Assembly: GCF_014699035.1 (NCBI RefSeq)
Contig: NZ_JACXAA010000006.1
Location: forward strand, 124,001-188,000
Origin: Spirosoma validum
Lineage (GTDB): Bacteria > Bacteroidota > Bacteroidia > Cytophagales > Spirosomataceae
Direction: 5' to 3'
DNA length: 64,000 nucleotides
Below are positions 16,467-25,568 of the stretch, piece after piece. The number at the start of each line of letters is the position of its first letter. The stretch's first letter is position 1. Position numbers and translations under genes: made by a program. Below the pieces are notes generated by a model. It was given only the letters and a program-made list of their open reading frames with translations. It had not been told where the DNA came from and searched no databases.

Positions 16467-16507
16467 GTTATCGTACTGTCAGGTTCAGAACCTGACAGTA
16501 CGATAAC
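16467..16507. repeat. 41-bp near-perfect palindrome between divergent genes
   Basis: 20-bp arms 16467-16486 and 16488-16507 are exact inverted copies around a single central base. The centre (AGGTTCAGAACCT) echoes the inner palindromes of the elements at 9370 and 15162. It lies between the starts of anmK (minus) and the fructosamine kinase gene (plus), so it could be an operator for both, or a third REP-like element. Confidence 0.88.
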
Positions 16508-16533
16508 TACAAAACACCACTACACAAATAACG

Positions 16534-17424
16534 ATGGATTTTTGGGGTGACGAGCAATTTTCTTTTTTTGAAAGTATTCTATTTTCCACATTAGGTAAGC
16601 CGGTTCAAGTAATTGAGACCCAATTTATATCGGGGGGCGACATTAATGTGGCAGCACAGGTATTTTCCTCAGAAGGTGTTTTTTTCGTTAAATGGAACAC
16701 GTTCGAGCAAGACGAAAACCAGAATCTGTTTGAAGCGGAAGCCAAAGGGCTTGATTTACTACGTCAAACTGATGCGTTACAGATTCCGCAGGTTATTGGC
16801 TATGGTCGGCATGGTGATAAAGCTTATCTGATTCTGGAGTACATCGAACTTGGCAAGCCCAATAAAACCTATTGGCACACGCTCGGCCAGTCACTAGCCC
16901 TGTTACACTCTCACACTCAACCAAAATTCGGCCTGCACTTCGACAATTTTATTGGCTCACTAAAACAAACCAATACGTTAACGGCTAGTGGATACGACTT
17001 TTTTTTCGATCATCGACTTCTTCCGCAGGCTGGTTTAGCAATGTACAGAGGTCTGTTATCCAAAGACGCTTACGATGCCCTGTTACGTCTCCGTACTCGA
17101 CTACCCGAGCTTATTCCGAATGAACGTCCTGCTTTGCTCCACGGCGATTTGTGGTCGGGTAATGTACTGATCAATGAGCATAACAAACCCGTTCTGATCG
17201 ATCCGGCGGTTTATTATGGCTTCCGGGAAGCCGAACTTGCGTTCACGAAATTATTTGCTGGCTTTGACGAATACTTCTATGAGGCTTACGATGAAGCCTT
17301 CCCACTCGAGAGCGGTTTTAATGAGCGAGTCGGTATCTATAATCTGTATCCATTGCTGGTACACGTGAATCTGTTTGGCTCGGGTTACGTTAGTGGCGTA
17401 GAACGTATATTAAAACAGTTCTGA
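16534..17424 (+). CDS. Fructosamine kinase family protein
   Basis: A 296-residue kinase of the fructosamine-3-kinase family, with a protein-kinase/APH-like fold. Such enzymes phosphorylate sugars or ketoamines attached to protein amines so that the adduct falls off, repairing glycation. Residues 25-60 hold the nucleotide-binding beta strands (FFVKWN, Lys contacting ATP). LLHGDLWSGNVLI is the catalytic loop with its Asp, and VLIDPAVYYGFREAELA is the metal-binding Asp segment. The length is normal. A terminator hairpin follows the stop. Confidence 0.92.
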   Translation: MDFWGDEQFSFFESILFSTLGKPVQVIETQFISGGDINVAAQVFSSEGVFFVKWNTFEQDENQNLFEAEAKGLDLLRQTDALQIPQVIGYGRHGDKAYLILEYIELGKPNKTYWHTLGQSLALLHSHTQPKFGLHFDNFIGSLKQTNTLTASGYDFFFDHRLLPQAGLAMYRGLLSKDAYDALLRLRTRLPELIPNERPALLHGDLWSGNVLINEHNKPVLIDPAVYYGFREAELAFTKLFAGFDEYFYEAYDEAFPLESGFNERVGIYNLYPLLVHVNLFGSGYVSGVERILKQF

Positions 17425-17428
17425 AGTC

Positions 17429-17480
17429 AGCCGTCGCAACTAGCCTCAACAACGCACTTGCAACGCACCGACGGCTTTTG
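17429..17480 (+). terminator. Terminator after the fructosamine kinase gene
   Basis: AGCCGTCG (17429-17436) pairs with CGACGGCT (17469-17476) and is followed by TTTT. The loop is long (32 bases), which lowers confidence. Confidence 0.55.
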
Positions 17481-17516
17481 ACTACTAACCACACGGGCTG
17501 TCCCGTATTGACTATT

Positions 17517-18944
17517 ATGGAAATTACTTCTTTTGAGCAGTTTGAGTTGAATCGGCAGTTGCTGAACGCTGTAGCCGACTTAGGCTATACAGAACCAACG
17601 CCCATTCAGCAGAAAACAATACCGCTGAGTTTAGGCAACCACGACGTTTTGGGTATTGCTCAGACCGGCACTGGCAAAACGGCGGCTTATCTGCTGCCAC
17701 TGCTCATGAAGGTTAAATATGCACAAGGCAACAGTCCACGAGCATTGATTCTGGCTCCGACACGCGAGCTGGTCATGCAAATCAACGAAGCTGTTGGGGA
17801 GTTAGGCAAATATACGGACCTGCGTCATCTGGCTCTGTATGGTGGCCTTGGCCCCAAAACACAGATTGAAACTCTTCGAAAAGGTGTTGACCTGCTGGTG
17901 ACGACGCCTGGCCGATTCATGGATTTGTACCGCCTTGGCGAGATTGTGACGAAGGATATTCGCACTATGGTACTCGATGAAGCCGATAAAATGATGGATA
18001 TGGGCTTCATGCCGCAAATTCGGTCTATTCTGGAAGTAATTCCCACGAAGCGGCAGAATCTGTTGTTTTCAGCCACCTTTGGAGGCCGCGTTGAGCGCTT
18101 GTCGGCCGAATTTCTGGAAGCGCCCGTCAAAGTGGAAGTGACACCCCAGGCATCCACCGCCGATATGGTTAACCAGGTAATTTACGAGGTGCCGAACTTT
18201 CGCACGAAAATAAATTTGCTGGATTATCTCATTAGCAAAGACACGTTTCAACGGGTTATTATCTTCGCCCGCTCGAAAAGTAATGCCGAGAATATTTATA
18301 AATTTCTGGCTCGCAAAGTAGTTGAGACAGCTCAAATACGGGTTATCCACGCTAACAAAGGTCAGAACACGCGCATCAACGCGATGGATGCGTTTAAAGA
18401 GGGGAATGTTCAGGTACTGGTCGCTACAGACGTAGCGGCACGCGGTATCGACGTAGCACAGGTGAGCCATGTTATCAATTTCGATTTGCCACTCATTTAC
18501 GAAGATTATGTGCATCGAATTGGTCGAACGGGACGAGCTAATCATACTGGTGAGGCTATTACGTTCCTGACCATGGCCGAGGAATACCACGTACAGAAGA
18601 TTGAAAAAATCATCCGTATGACAATTCCGCGGCAACCGCTTCCCCCTCAGGTTGAGGTTGCTGAAACCCCTTTTGATGAGCAGCAGGAGATGTTACGGTC
18701 AGTTGATGAGCAGCGCCGAAAAGAAGATCCAACCTTTTTGGGCGCTTTTCACGAAAAAAAAGCAAAAAATCTGCCGGGAGGCAAAGACCGGTTAAAAATT
18801 AAAGCGAAGCTCCCTGGCACAAAGAAAACCTCATCACAAGCCTCTGGAGGGCGTTCGGGCGGAGCAAGTCGTAAGACCGGTAGTGCAAAAGGAGCGAGTA
18901 CAGGCAGTTCAAAGCGCCCCAGTTCGCGCGGGGGACATCGGTAA
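17517..18944 (+). CDS. DEAD-box RNA helicase
   Basis: A 475-residue ATP-dependent RNA helicase of the DEAD-box family, probably acting in ribosome assembly or RNA turnover. In order: GYTEPTPIQQ (Q motif), AQTGTGKT (Walker A), LDEADKM (motif II), FSATF (motif III), ATDVAARGIDV and HRIGRTGR (motifs V-VI). The last 80 residues are a Lys/Ser/Gly-rich basic tail typical of RhlE-like helicases. The frame is open from a TTG at 17478, inside the preceding terminator region, so the ATG at 17517 is taken. Confidence 0.93.
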   Translation: MEITSFEQFELNRQLLNAVADLGYTEPTPIQQKTIPLSLGNHDVLGIAQTGTGKTAAYLLPLLMKVKYAQGNSPRALILAPTRELVMQINEAVGELGKYTDLRHLALYGGLGPKTQIETLRKGVDLLVTTPGRFMDLYRLGEIVTKDIRTMVLDEADKMMDMGFMPQIRSILEVIPTKRQNLLFSATFGGRVERLSAEFLEAPVKVEVTPQASTADMVNQVIYEVPNFRTKINLLDYLISKDTFQRVIIFARSKSNAENIYKFLARKVVETAQIRVIHANKGQNTRINAMDAFKEGNVQVLVATDVAARGIDVAQVSHVINFDLPLIYEDYVHRIGRTGRANHTGEAITFLTMAEEYHVQKIEKIIRMTIPRQPLPPQVEVAETPFDEQQEMLRSVDEQRRKEDPTFLGAFHEKKAKNLPGGKDRLKIKAKLPGTKKTSSQASGGRSGGASRKTGSAKGASTGSSKRPSSRGGHR

Positions 18945-19016
18945 TTTATGCCCGATGTACTAAGTTGGATTCTCTAGTCGTTTTATCGAGACACAGACTG
19001 TGGTGCATTGATTTCT

Positions 19017-19820
19017 ATGATCGTTCGGATAAAACTGATACAGTGGACTTTAGTTGTTATTCCGTTTCTGGCGGCAGCACAACCTAAACAGTTCGTTACA
19101 TCGGCGCGCTCAGGCGATTCCGTTCGGCAATCCAGAGCGTCTACCACGCCCGTAGCACCAAGCGCAAAACCAACAGACGTATCTGCCGTCAACGATACCG
19201 ATGCTACCAGCGCATCGATCAATACGTTGCCTCTTTTTGGGGAACGGCCCAAAACAGCCGCCCAGATTGGCGAAGAAATTCATTTCCTGAACGACTGTGA
19301 TCGAAACTTTGCCAATCGCTCAGAAGCCAGCGCCTTCTTTGCGGATCGCGGTTGGGACTACGTTGGTAATGGACAATTAGATACAGCGGCTTATCGGTTC
19401 AATCTGGCCTGGCTGCTTGATAATCGGAATGCAGATGCTTACTGGGGATTGGGCGTCGTTTGTTATCAGAAGAACCAATTGCCAGATGCCATTCGAATCA
19501 TGAAAAAAGGGTTGGCCGTCGCCGATAGCCACATTGAATTAATGACGGATCTGGCAACAGTCGAACTCAAACACTATCAGGAAAAGCCAAACGCAGACGT
19601 ATTAACCGACGCTGAAGGCCATTTACAGCGAGCCGTAGCGCTCAATCCTAATGCTGTCTATTATCAGAAGCTGTCAATGGTCTATTATCTAAAAACCGAT
19701 TATGCCAAAGCCTGGGATTATTTTCACCAGGCCCGAACGAATGATATGTCTTCGATTGACTTCGGCTACCTGAATGAGTTGTTGGCCAGGCAACCCGATC
19801 CAAAGGGTATCTTCAAATAA
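19017..19820 (+). CDS. Exported TPR-repeat protein
   Basis: A 267-residue protein with an N-terminal Sec signal (hydrophobic stretch ending in FLAAAQ), a Ser/Thr/Ala-rich linker to about residue 70, and tetratricopeptide repeats from about residue 100 (NGQLDTAAYRFNLAWLLDNR, then AYWGLGVVCYQKNQLPDAIR). TPR proteins bind other proteins; the partner is not evident. An in-frame TTG lies at 19008, but ATG 19017 starts cleanly at the signal peptide. Its 3' end forms part of a terminator stem shared with the convergent neighbour. Confidence 0.8.
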   Translation: MIVRIKLIQWTLVVIPFLAAAQPKQFVTSARSGDSVRQSRASTTPVAPSAKPTDVSAVNDTDATSASINTLPLFGERPKTAAQIGEEIHFLNDCDRNFANRSEASAFFADRGWDYVGNGQLDTAAYRFNLAWLLDNRNADAYWGLGVVCYQKNQLPDAIRIMKKGLAVADSHIELMTDLATVELKHYQEKPNADVLTDAEGHLQRAVALNPNAVYYQKLSMVYYLKTDYAKAWDYFHQARTNDMSSIDFGYLNELLARQPDPKGIFK

Positions 19821-19861
19821 AAAAGTCGCCACTTGCTGACGACTTTTTTATTTGAAGATAC
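19807..19861. terminator. Bidirectional terminator, 22-bp perfect stem
   Basis: 19807-19828 and 19840-19861 are exact inverted copies with an 11-base loop and A/T runs on both strands. The left arm contains the last codons and stop of the TPR gene. It serves both convergent genes. Confidence 0.88.
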
Positions 19862-19873
19862 GTAGCGTATTAA

Positions 19874-20896
19874 TTAGTTCTCCGTTTCGTCTTCCTGAAT
19901 GACTTTTTCTTTCGCCCGTTCGTAAGTGACTTTTCCCTTTTCGTCCCATTCGGTAATTGTATAGGGCTCAAACGCTACGTCCCACTGATCGCTGGCATAT
20001 TGCGTAAGTTTCCGGCGCATCCGTCGGCCACTGGGGTTAATTGGATAGTACTCCGTCCAACGGCCGATCTTTACGCCATTTTCGTATTTACCTTCCTCAG
20101 CCAGCAATCCATTTTCGTGAAAAGCCATGTATGTACCTCTCACTTTACCGTATTCTACGGGTATGATCTCTTTAATCTTCCGATGAGTCGAATCATAGTA
20201 CGTTAAGCGCGATTCCTGCGGTACGCCCCGATGCCAGTTGGTTTTATCGGTCAGCATAAATTTGGCATCATATTTCTCCCAGCGACCGTCTTTCATACCA
20301 GCGTAATAATTGCCTTCTTCAATCAGCGCTTCGTTCTGATAGCGTTTGTAGGGGCCGTGGAGCAATAATCCTCCCCCTTCGTCTTTCACAATTGAATTGG
20401 TTACTCGATTTGACTTCTGATAATAGCGATACACATCCCGAACGTACGGAAGCGGCTTAGCCGTATCGTTGTCACGTAGTACATAAAACTCTTCAACAAT
20501 AGTCCGATCACCACTGCCAAACTTAGTAACAGCTTTAACCATCGATAAGCCTTCATACTCTGTCTTTGCCAGTTTACGCTTGCTTTTCTTATCCGCTTTC
20601 AGTTTTTTGAGTTGTTTTACTTTCAGACCTAAATCAGGCATAACACCGGCCAGATAAGCATCTTTCTGCTCTTTTAACGACGCCATGCTTGGCAATCCAA
20701 GCGTCGTAAGCGATGCCGGGCCAGAAGAAAACGGTGACGCAGGCGCGCCCGAGGGAGCTAATACCGGTTTTGCCGAAGTTGTCAATGAGGAAGGAGCCGA
20801 CGGATCTGTTCCGGAAGTTTGTGCCAAAACGGTCGATCTGAACGTAATAGTCAGAAGAAGAAGCGAAATTAGTAGTCTCAAATTAGAAGCAAACAT
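19874..20896 (-). CDS. MORN-variant (YwqK-like) repeat protein, exported
   Basis: A 340-residue protein with a Sec signal ending near TVLAQT and a Pro/Ser/Ala-rich linker. A C-terminal half carries MORN_2-type repeats such as EEGNYYAGMKDGRWEKYD and EEGKYENGVKIGRWTEYYP. Databases often label such proteins YwqK family antitoxin; nothing here supports an antitoxin role, and many Bacteroidota carry exported MORN proteins of unknown function. A KKLKADKKSKRK basic patch sits near residue 100. The gene is convergent with the TPR gene. Confidence 0.8.
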   Translation of the reverse strand: MFASNLRLLISLLLLTITFRSTVLAQTSGTDPSAPSSLTTSAKPVLAPSGAPASPFSSGPASLTTLGLPSMASLKEQKDAYLAGVMPDLGLKVKQLKKLKADKKSKRKLAKTEYEGLSMVKAVTKFGSGDRTIVEEFYVLRDNDTAKPLPYVRDVYRYYQKSNRVTNSIVKDEGGGLLLHGPYKRYQNEALIEEGNYYAGMKDGRWEKYDAKFMLTDKTNWHRGVPQESRLTYYDSTHRKIKEIIPVEYGKVRGTYMAFHENGLLAEEGKYENGVKIGRWTEYYPINPSGRRMRRKLTQYASDQWDVAFEPYTITEWDEKGKVTYERAKEKVIQEDETEN

Positions 20897-20928
20897 GGGC
20901 TGAGCAACGATTGATGCCTGAAGTTTGT

Positions 20929-20936
20929 TAGTTTTG
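20929..20936 (+). promoter_or_regulatory. -7-like box upstream of the GDP-fucose synthase gene
   Basis: TAGTTTTG fits the TAnnTTTG pattern; a TTG lies at 20911-20913, only 15 bp upstream. The box is about 77 bp before the GTG start at 21013. Confidence 0.4.
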
Positions 20937-21012
20937 CAACGCTTAGCGTATCTATATTATTTTATCAACTTGTCCGCTCAACACACGAGCGATTTACTAC
21001 AAATTAATTCTC

Positions 21013-21954
21013 GTGGAAAAAGAATCCCGTATTTATGTTGCCGGACACCGAGGTATGGTTGGGTCGGCGCTTGTTCGTAAACTTCAAGCAGAAGGTTATT
21101 CGAATATTATTATACGTACCTCCTCAGAACTGGACCTTCGCAACCAGGCTGCCGTTGCCGACTTTTTTGCACAGGAGCGACCCGACTATGTCTTTTTAGC
21201 GGCTGCTAAAGTAGGGGGTATTCTGGCGAATAATACGTATCGTGCTGAATTTCTGTATGATAACCTATTGATTGAATCGAACATCATTCATAGTGCTTAT
21301 CAAACAGAAGTTAAGAAATTACTGTTCCTTGGCTCGTCCTGTATTTATCCTAAAATGGCCCCACAGCCGCTCAAGGAAGAATATTTACTCAGCGGTTATC
21401 TGGAACCAACAAATGAACCCTATGCTATTGCTAAAATAACGGGGATCAAGTTGTGCGAAGCTTATCGGGACCAGTACGGTTGTGATTTTATTTCGGCCAT
21501 GCCTACAAACCTGTATGGGCCTAATGACAATTACGATCTGAATGGCTCACATGTCCTACCGGCCCTAATTCGGAAATTTCACGAAGCAAAAGTCAATGAC
21601 CAGCCCTTCGTAGAAGTTTGGGGAACGGGATCACCCCGCCGTGAATTTCTTCACGCTGATGATCTTGCAGATGCTTGTTTCTTCCTGATGGAACATTACA
21701 ATGACGAGCTGTTTGTCAACGTGGGCACAGGTGAGGACGTAACGATTCGCGAACTAGCTGAATTAGTTAAAGAAACGGTTGGATTCGAGGGTGAACTTCG
21801 CTGGAACACTGAAAAACCCGATGGTACTCCCCGTAAACTCATGGATGTATCACGATTGCACGCAATGGGTTGGAAGCACACTACCGAATTAAAAGAAGGT
21901 GTTGAGCGTACGTACCAGGATTTCCTGGCGAATGAAGTTCTGTACGTAGAATAG
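21013..21954 (+). CDS. fcl: GDP-L-fucose synthase
   Basis: A 313-residue short-chain dehydrogenase that converts GDP-4-keto-6-deoxymannose to GDP-L-fucose by epimerisation and NADPH reduction, supplying fucose for surface glycans. GHRGMVGS (11-18) is the dinucleotide-binding loop, [10 protein letters not shown] contains the catalytic Ser, and YAIAKITG (about 136) gives the Tyr and Lys of the YxxxK pair. [12 protein letters not shown] and [13 protein letters not shown] complete the family pattern. The start is a GTG at 21013; no ATG fits. The GMD enzyme that makes its substrate is not in the window. Confidence 0.95.
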   Translation: MEKESRIYVAGHRGMVGSALVRKLQAEGYSNIIIRTSSELDLRNQAAVADFFAQERPDYVFLAAAKVGGILANNTYRAEFLYDNLLIESNIIHSAYQTEVKKLLFLGSSCIYPKMAPQPLKEEYLLSGYLEPTNEPYAIAKITGIKLCEAYRDQYGCDFISAMPTNLYGPNDNYDLNGSHVLPALIRKFHEAKVNDQPFVEVWGTGSPRREFLHADDLADACFFLMEHYNDELFVNVGTGEDVTIRELAELVKETVGFEGELRWNTEKPDGTPRKLMDVSRLHAMGWKHTTELKEGVERTYQDFLANEVLYVE

Positions 21955-21961
21955 AAACAAT

Positions 21962-22003
21962 TAGCTGGTAGGACGCACGGAGAATGGTACGTTCTGCCAG
22001 CTA
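21962..22003. terminator. Hairpin between convergent fcl and acetyltransferase genes
   Basis: TAGCTGGTAGGACG (21962-21975) pairs with CGTTCTGCCAGCTA (21990-22003) with two mismatches over 14 bp. Its position between two stop codons fits a shared transcript end. Confidence 0.6.
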
Positions 22004-22010
22004 GCTATTT

Positions 22011-22643
22011 CTATAGTTTTTTCGCAGGATTCCCAAACACAGTTATTCCGGCTTCCACATTTTCGATAACTACTGAGCCCGCTCCTACGCGGGCGTTTTT
22101 GCTTATAGTAACTCCCGCCACGATAACTGCGCCGGTTCCAATAAAAGCTCCTTCCTCGATCGTTACGTTGCTGTTTATTACAGCTCCCGTTCCAATCTGA
22201 ATGTAATCACCAAGCTTGGCCCGACTCTCAATCACAGCGCCAGCCTGAATAATGCAGTGTTGTCCTACCTCTGCAAATGGATTTACCACAGCTTTTGCTG
22301 CAATCAGATTACCATGCCCAATGGTAGCCATCGTCGAAACCGTTGCCGTATCGTGAATAGCGTTGACCGGCTGCACTTTGCGCCGTTCGTTTAGCAGTTT
22401 GACCAGCCGTTTACGAACGCGCGCATCACCAATCGCAACAAACGCTTCGCATTTCTGACCGATTAATTTTAGGAAACCATCGTCGTCTGTCTCGCCCAAT
22501 ACGGATACATCGCCAAACTCTTTCCCATGTAGGTCTTTGTTATCATCTAAGAGCCCATAGACCACTACGTTATTACGCTGAAATAGATCTAAAGTCGTTA
22601 CGCCTAAATTGCCTGCTCCGAAAATAAGCACCGGATTCTCCAT
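22011..22643 (-). CDS. NeuD/PglD-like sugar O-acetyltransferase
   Basis: A 210-residue acetyltransferase. Residues 1-80 form a small Rossmann-like domain (LIFGAGNLGVTTLDLFQRN), typical of NeuD/PglD proteins that bind nucleotide sugars. From about residue 90 on there is a left-handed beta helix of hexapeptide repeats (IGHGNLIAAKAVVNPFAEVG and following). An upstream extension of 13 codons is possible (to 22682), but Met14 at 22643 starts right at the Rossmann strand. It is convergent with fcl and probably modifies surface or capsular sugars. Confidence 0.85.
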   Translation of the reverse strand: MENPVLIFGAGNLGVTTLDLFQRNNVVVYGLLDDNKDLHGKEFGDVSVLGETDDDGFLKLIGQKCEAFVAIGDARVRKRLVKLLNERRKVQPVNAIHDTATVSTMATIGHGNLIAAKAVVNPFAEVGQHCIIQAGAVIESRAKLGDYIQIGTGAVINSNVTIEEGAFIGTGAVIVAGVTISKNARVGAGSVVIENVEAGITVFGNPAKKL

Positions 22644-22755
22644 TTTCTGTGGTTTGTTAAGTGAATATGAACATCTGCTCAAGCAGAGTTATAATGTTGT
22701 CAATTTGGTAACATTTCGATAAATCTTACTTCATGGATGATGTATAGTTTCGTTC

Positions 22756-23589
22756 ATGCAAGTAAGTACGCAGTTCCGCACCATTGTGCTCTCCGATATT
22801 CACCTGGGCACGGCCGGGTCAAAGGCTAAAGAGGCTACTGAATTCCTGCGAAATTATTCCTGCCAAAAGCTTATCCTCAATGGCGACATCGTTGATGGCT
22901 GGCAATTAAAGCAATATGGCACCTGGAAGAAAAAACACACTGCCTTTTTTAAAACGGTTTTAAAGCAAATCGTTCATTATAACACAAAAGTTGTTTACCT
23001 GCGCGGCAATCACGACGATTTTCTGGATCAGATTATGCCGCTTAAAGTCGGCAGAAACTTCTCGATTCGTAAAGATTATACCCTTATATCCGGGCCCAAA
23101 AAGTACTACGTTACACATGGCGATGTGTTTGACTCTATTACGTCGCACATGAAATGGCTGGCCTATCTGGGTGATTTGGGGTACACGTTTCTTCTGTGGG
23201 TCAACAAGTTCTATAACAATTACCGTAACTGGCGCGGACTACCCTACTACTCCCTATCGCAACAAATTAAGTCCCGCATCAAACACGCAGTCAATTACAT
23301 TTCAGATTACGAACAGAAGTTAACGGAACTGGCCCGTGCCCGCAATTGCGATGGCATTATCTGCGGCCACATTCATCAACCCGCCATTCGTGAATTCGAT
23401 GGAATTATGTATATGAATTCGGGCGATTGGGTCGAATCACTGAGTGCCCTGGTCGAAGATCATGACGGCAATTGGAGCTTACTGTATTACACGTCAGATT
23501 TAGGCCAGGATAAAGAAGCCGACTCCTATTTACAAGGAACTGATAATAAGTCATTTAACAAAAATAACGTAGCAGTACCAAGTACCTAA
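22756..23589 (+). CDS. LpxH-like metallophosphoesterase
   Basis: A 277-residue calcineurin-like phosphoesterase, related to UDP-2,3-diacylglucosamine hydrolase of lipid A synthesis. The metal-binding blocks appear in order: LSDIHLG, NGDIVDGW, RGNHDDF, THGDVFD and CGHIHQP. In Bacteroidota this longer form often accompanies glycosyltransferase genes, as here, where it is followed 11 bp later by one. Whether it performs the LpxH step or a related pyrophosphatase step cannot be decided by eye. Confidence 0.85.
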   Translation: MQVSTQFRTIVLSDIHLGTAGSKAKEATEFLRNYSCQKLILNGDIVDGWQLKQYGTWKKKHTAFFKTVLKQIVHYNTKVVYLRGNHDDFLDQIMPLKVGRNFSIRKDYTLISGPKKYYVTHGDVFDSITSHMKWLAYLGDLGYTFLLWVNKFYNNYRNWRGLPYYSLSQQIKSRIKHAVNYISDYEQKLTELARARNCDGIICGHIHQPAIREFDGIMYMNSGDWVESLSALVEDHDGNWSLLYYTSDLGQDKEADSYLQGTDNKSFNKNNVAVPST

Positions 23590-23600
23590 TTTTTGAAATT

Positions 23601-24746
23601 ATGCGCATTTTATTCTTAATACAGGGTGAAGGTCGTGGGCATTTAACTCAAGCATTATCACTGGCACAGATTCTACAAATGGCTGGTCATGAGGTCATTG
23701 GTGCAGTCGTCGGCGTAACAGCTGAACGGACTGTGCCTGCTTTTTTTAGTGAAGCCTTCACAGCGCCAATCAAGCCCATTTTTAGTCCTGGCCTTGTTTA
23801 TAATGCAGGAAATAATTCGCTTGAACCAACCAAAACAACACTACAGGCAGTTCGGAATATAAGACCACTTTGGAAAAGCCTGAAACAGGTACATCATATT
23901 ATTGAAACGCAGCGACCTGATGTGGTTGTTAATTTTTACGAAATGCTTGGCGGATTGACATACGCCTTACTACGTCCGTCAGCGCCAATGATTTGCATTG
24001 CGCATCAGTATATGGTCTTTCATAAAAATTTCCAATGCCCAAAAGACCAGTGGCTCTATCGTCAGGCTTTCAAATTGAATACACGATTGACGTGTTTTGG
24101 TGCACAGGAACTGTTAGCCCTCTCATTTGATAAACAGGCTGACGAACCTCGTCATCGACTGCGAATCGTACCGCCATTGCTACGTCAGGAAGTAACGGCA
24201 TTGAAGCCGACTGATGACGATTTTTTGCTGGCATACGTTACGCAGCCCGGCCTCAAAAGCGAAATTCTAAAGGCGCATCACCAATATCCGGATGTTCGGA
24301 TGGATGGCTTTCATGCAGGTACGAGCTTGCCTGACGAAATTGTTGATGAAACCCTGACCTACCATGCCATCGATGGAAAACGCTTTTTAGAGTTTATGGC
24401 TCGATGCAAGGCCATTGTCACAACTGCTGGTTTTGAATCGGTTTGTGAAGCGGCTTATCTGGGCAAACCTGCTTTGATGATTCCTCAGCCCAACCATTAC
24501 GAGCAGGCTTGTAATGCGATAGACGGGCAACGATCAGGCGTTGGCGTAGCTTCAGACCGTTTCGATCTCGATCAGCTATTAGCATACATTCCTGAACATA
24601 ATACCCAGATAAGCGAGCGCTTTAGAGCTTGGCATGCGCAAGGGTATTTCTTATTTCTAGGTGCATTGAACCGGGCTAGTACATCCAGACGAAAATCCTC
24701 TGGTGGATTCTTCCAGACGCGCGTGCGTCAGTTGCTACGCTCATAA
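23601..24746 (+). CDS. GT-B glycosyltransferase
   Basis: A 381-residue protein of the MJ1255/VC2487-type glycosyltransferase group. ILFLIQGEGRGHLTQAL at the N terminus is the acceptor-side Gly-rich loop, and VTTAGFESVCEAAYLGKPALMIPQP near residue 275 is the donor-binding block of GT-B enzymes. It starts 11 bp after the phosphoesterase gene and is likely in one operon with it, pointing to glycolipid or envelope-sugar synthesis. The 3' end overlaps the convergent epimerase-like gene by 6 bp. Confidence 0.85.
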   Translation: MRILFLIQGEGRGHLTQALSLAQILQMAGHEVIGAVVGVTAERTVPAFFSEAFTAPIKPIFSPGLVYNAGNNSLEPTKTTLQAVRNIRPLWKSLKQVHHIIETQRPDVVVNFYEMLGGLTYALLRPSAPMICIAHQYMVFHKNFQCPKDQWLYRQAFKLNTRLTCFGAQELLALSFDKQADEPRHRLRIVPPLLRQEVTALKPTDDDFLLAYVTQPGLKSEILKAHHQYPDVRMDGFHAGTSLPDEIVDETLTYHAIDGKRFLEFMARCKAIVTTAGFESVCEAAYLGKPALMIPQPNHYEQACNAIDGQRSGVGVASDRFDLDQLLAYIPEHNTQISERFRAWHAQGYFLFLGALNRASTSRRKSSGGFFQTRVRQLLRS

Positions 24747-25565
24747 TTCGTACAAAAACTGCAACGGATCAGGATAACGAAAGCTGTAGTGTATGGTCTG
24801 AATTAATTTCTCTGGGCTTATAACCTTGTAAGGAATAGATTCTGTTGGCGTAACGAGTATTGGTAATTCATAGCCAAAATCTGCACAACTTTTTCGGTAG
24901 ATAGCTTCCCGCGTGGGATGCTCAGGCGCGACAACATTGAATGTGCCAGTTGGTTTTTGCTGAATAATAGCCACCAGAATATTGACAGCATCGTCGCGAT
25001 GAATGTAATTGACTGGCACGGCACCAGTATCTACGGTTCGGCCGGCAACGTATTTTCCCGGTATACGATCGTATCCCATCAATCCCCCAGAGCGTAATAC
25101 GGTTACTATTCGCTGGGGCGCGAGGCTTTGCACAAACTGTTCTGCCTGAACGAAGGCCGGCGCGGCTGATTGCTCTGGTTTTGTTACATCCTCCTCAATA
25201 ACAATCCGGTTTAGTTCAGGGTAAACAGACGTAGAACTAACGTAGATAACATGCTTTACTGGAGAGGAACGTAGCGCATCCGTTAAATGCTGAATTTGCT
25301 TTGGATGAAACGCATCACCTACTTTTCCGGCTTTCGGTGGAATATTGACAACAAGCGTATCAGCTTCCAATAAGACAGTCAAATCACTGGTTGGTTCGGG
25401 ATTAAGCTGGAGTTGATAAGCTTCTATTCCCCTCGACTTCAGAATAATTGCCTTCTCGACTGACGTAGTGCTACCTTTTACTTGAAATCCTTCTGATAAA
25501 AGTCGTTCCGCTAAAGGCGTACCCAACCAGCCGCAGCCTATAATCGATATCGTTTGATTGGTCAT
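24741..25565 (-). CDS. NAD(P)-dependent epimerase/dehydratase-like protein
   Basis: A 274-residue atypical extended SDR protein (YeeZ-like). SIIGCGWLGTPLAERLL is the nucleotide-binding loop. HVIYVSSTSVYPEL aligns with the SDR catalytic Ser segment. The usual YxxxK pair is not evident, as in other atypical members, so catalysis is uncertain. It sits 3 bp downstream of the outer-membrane barrel gene and may be read from the sigma-factor operon. The last 6 bp overlap the convergent glycosyltransferase gene. Confidence 0.82.
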   Translation of the reverse strand: MTNQTISIIGCGWLGTPLAERLLSEGFQVKGSTTSVEKAIILKSRGIEAYQLQLNPEPTSDLTVLLEADTLVVNIPPKAGKVGDAFHPKQIQHLTDALRSSPVKHVIYVSSTSVYPELNRIVIEEDVTKPEQSAAPAFVQAEQFVQSLAPQRIVTVLRSGGLMGYDRIPGKYVAGRTVDTGAVPVNYIHRDDAVNILVAIIQQKPTGTFNVVAPEHPTREAIYRKSCADFGYELPILVTPTESIPYKVISPEKLIQTIHYSFRYPDPLQFLYEL

Positions 25566-25568
25566 AAT

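Noticed and set aside
19874-20896. Antitoxin role for the YwqK-like MORN protein
   Set aside because: The label is a database name; the protein is exported, large and has no toxin partner beside it.
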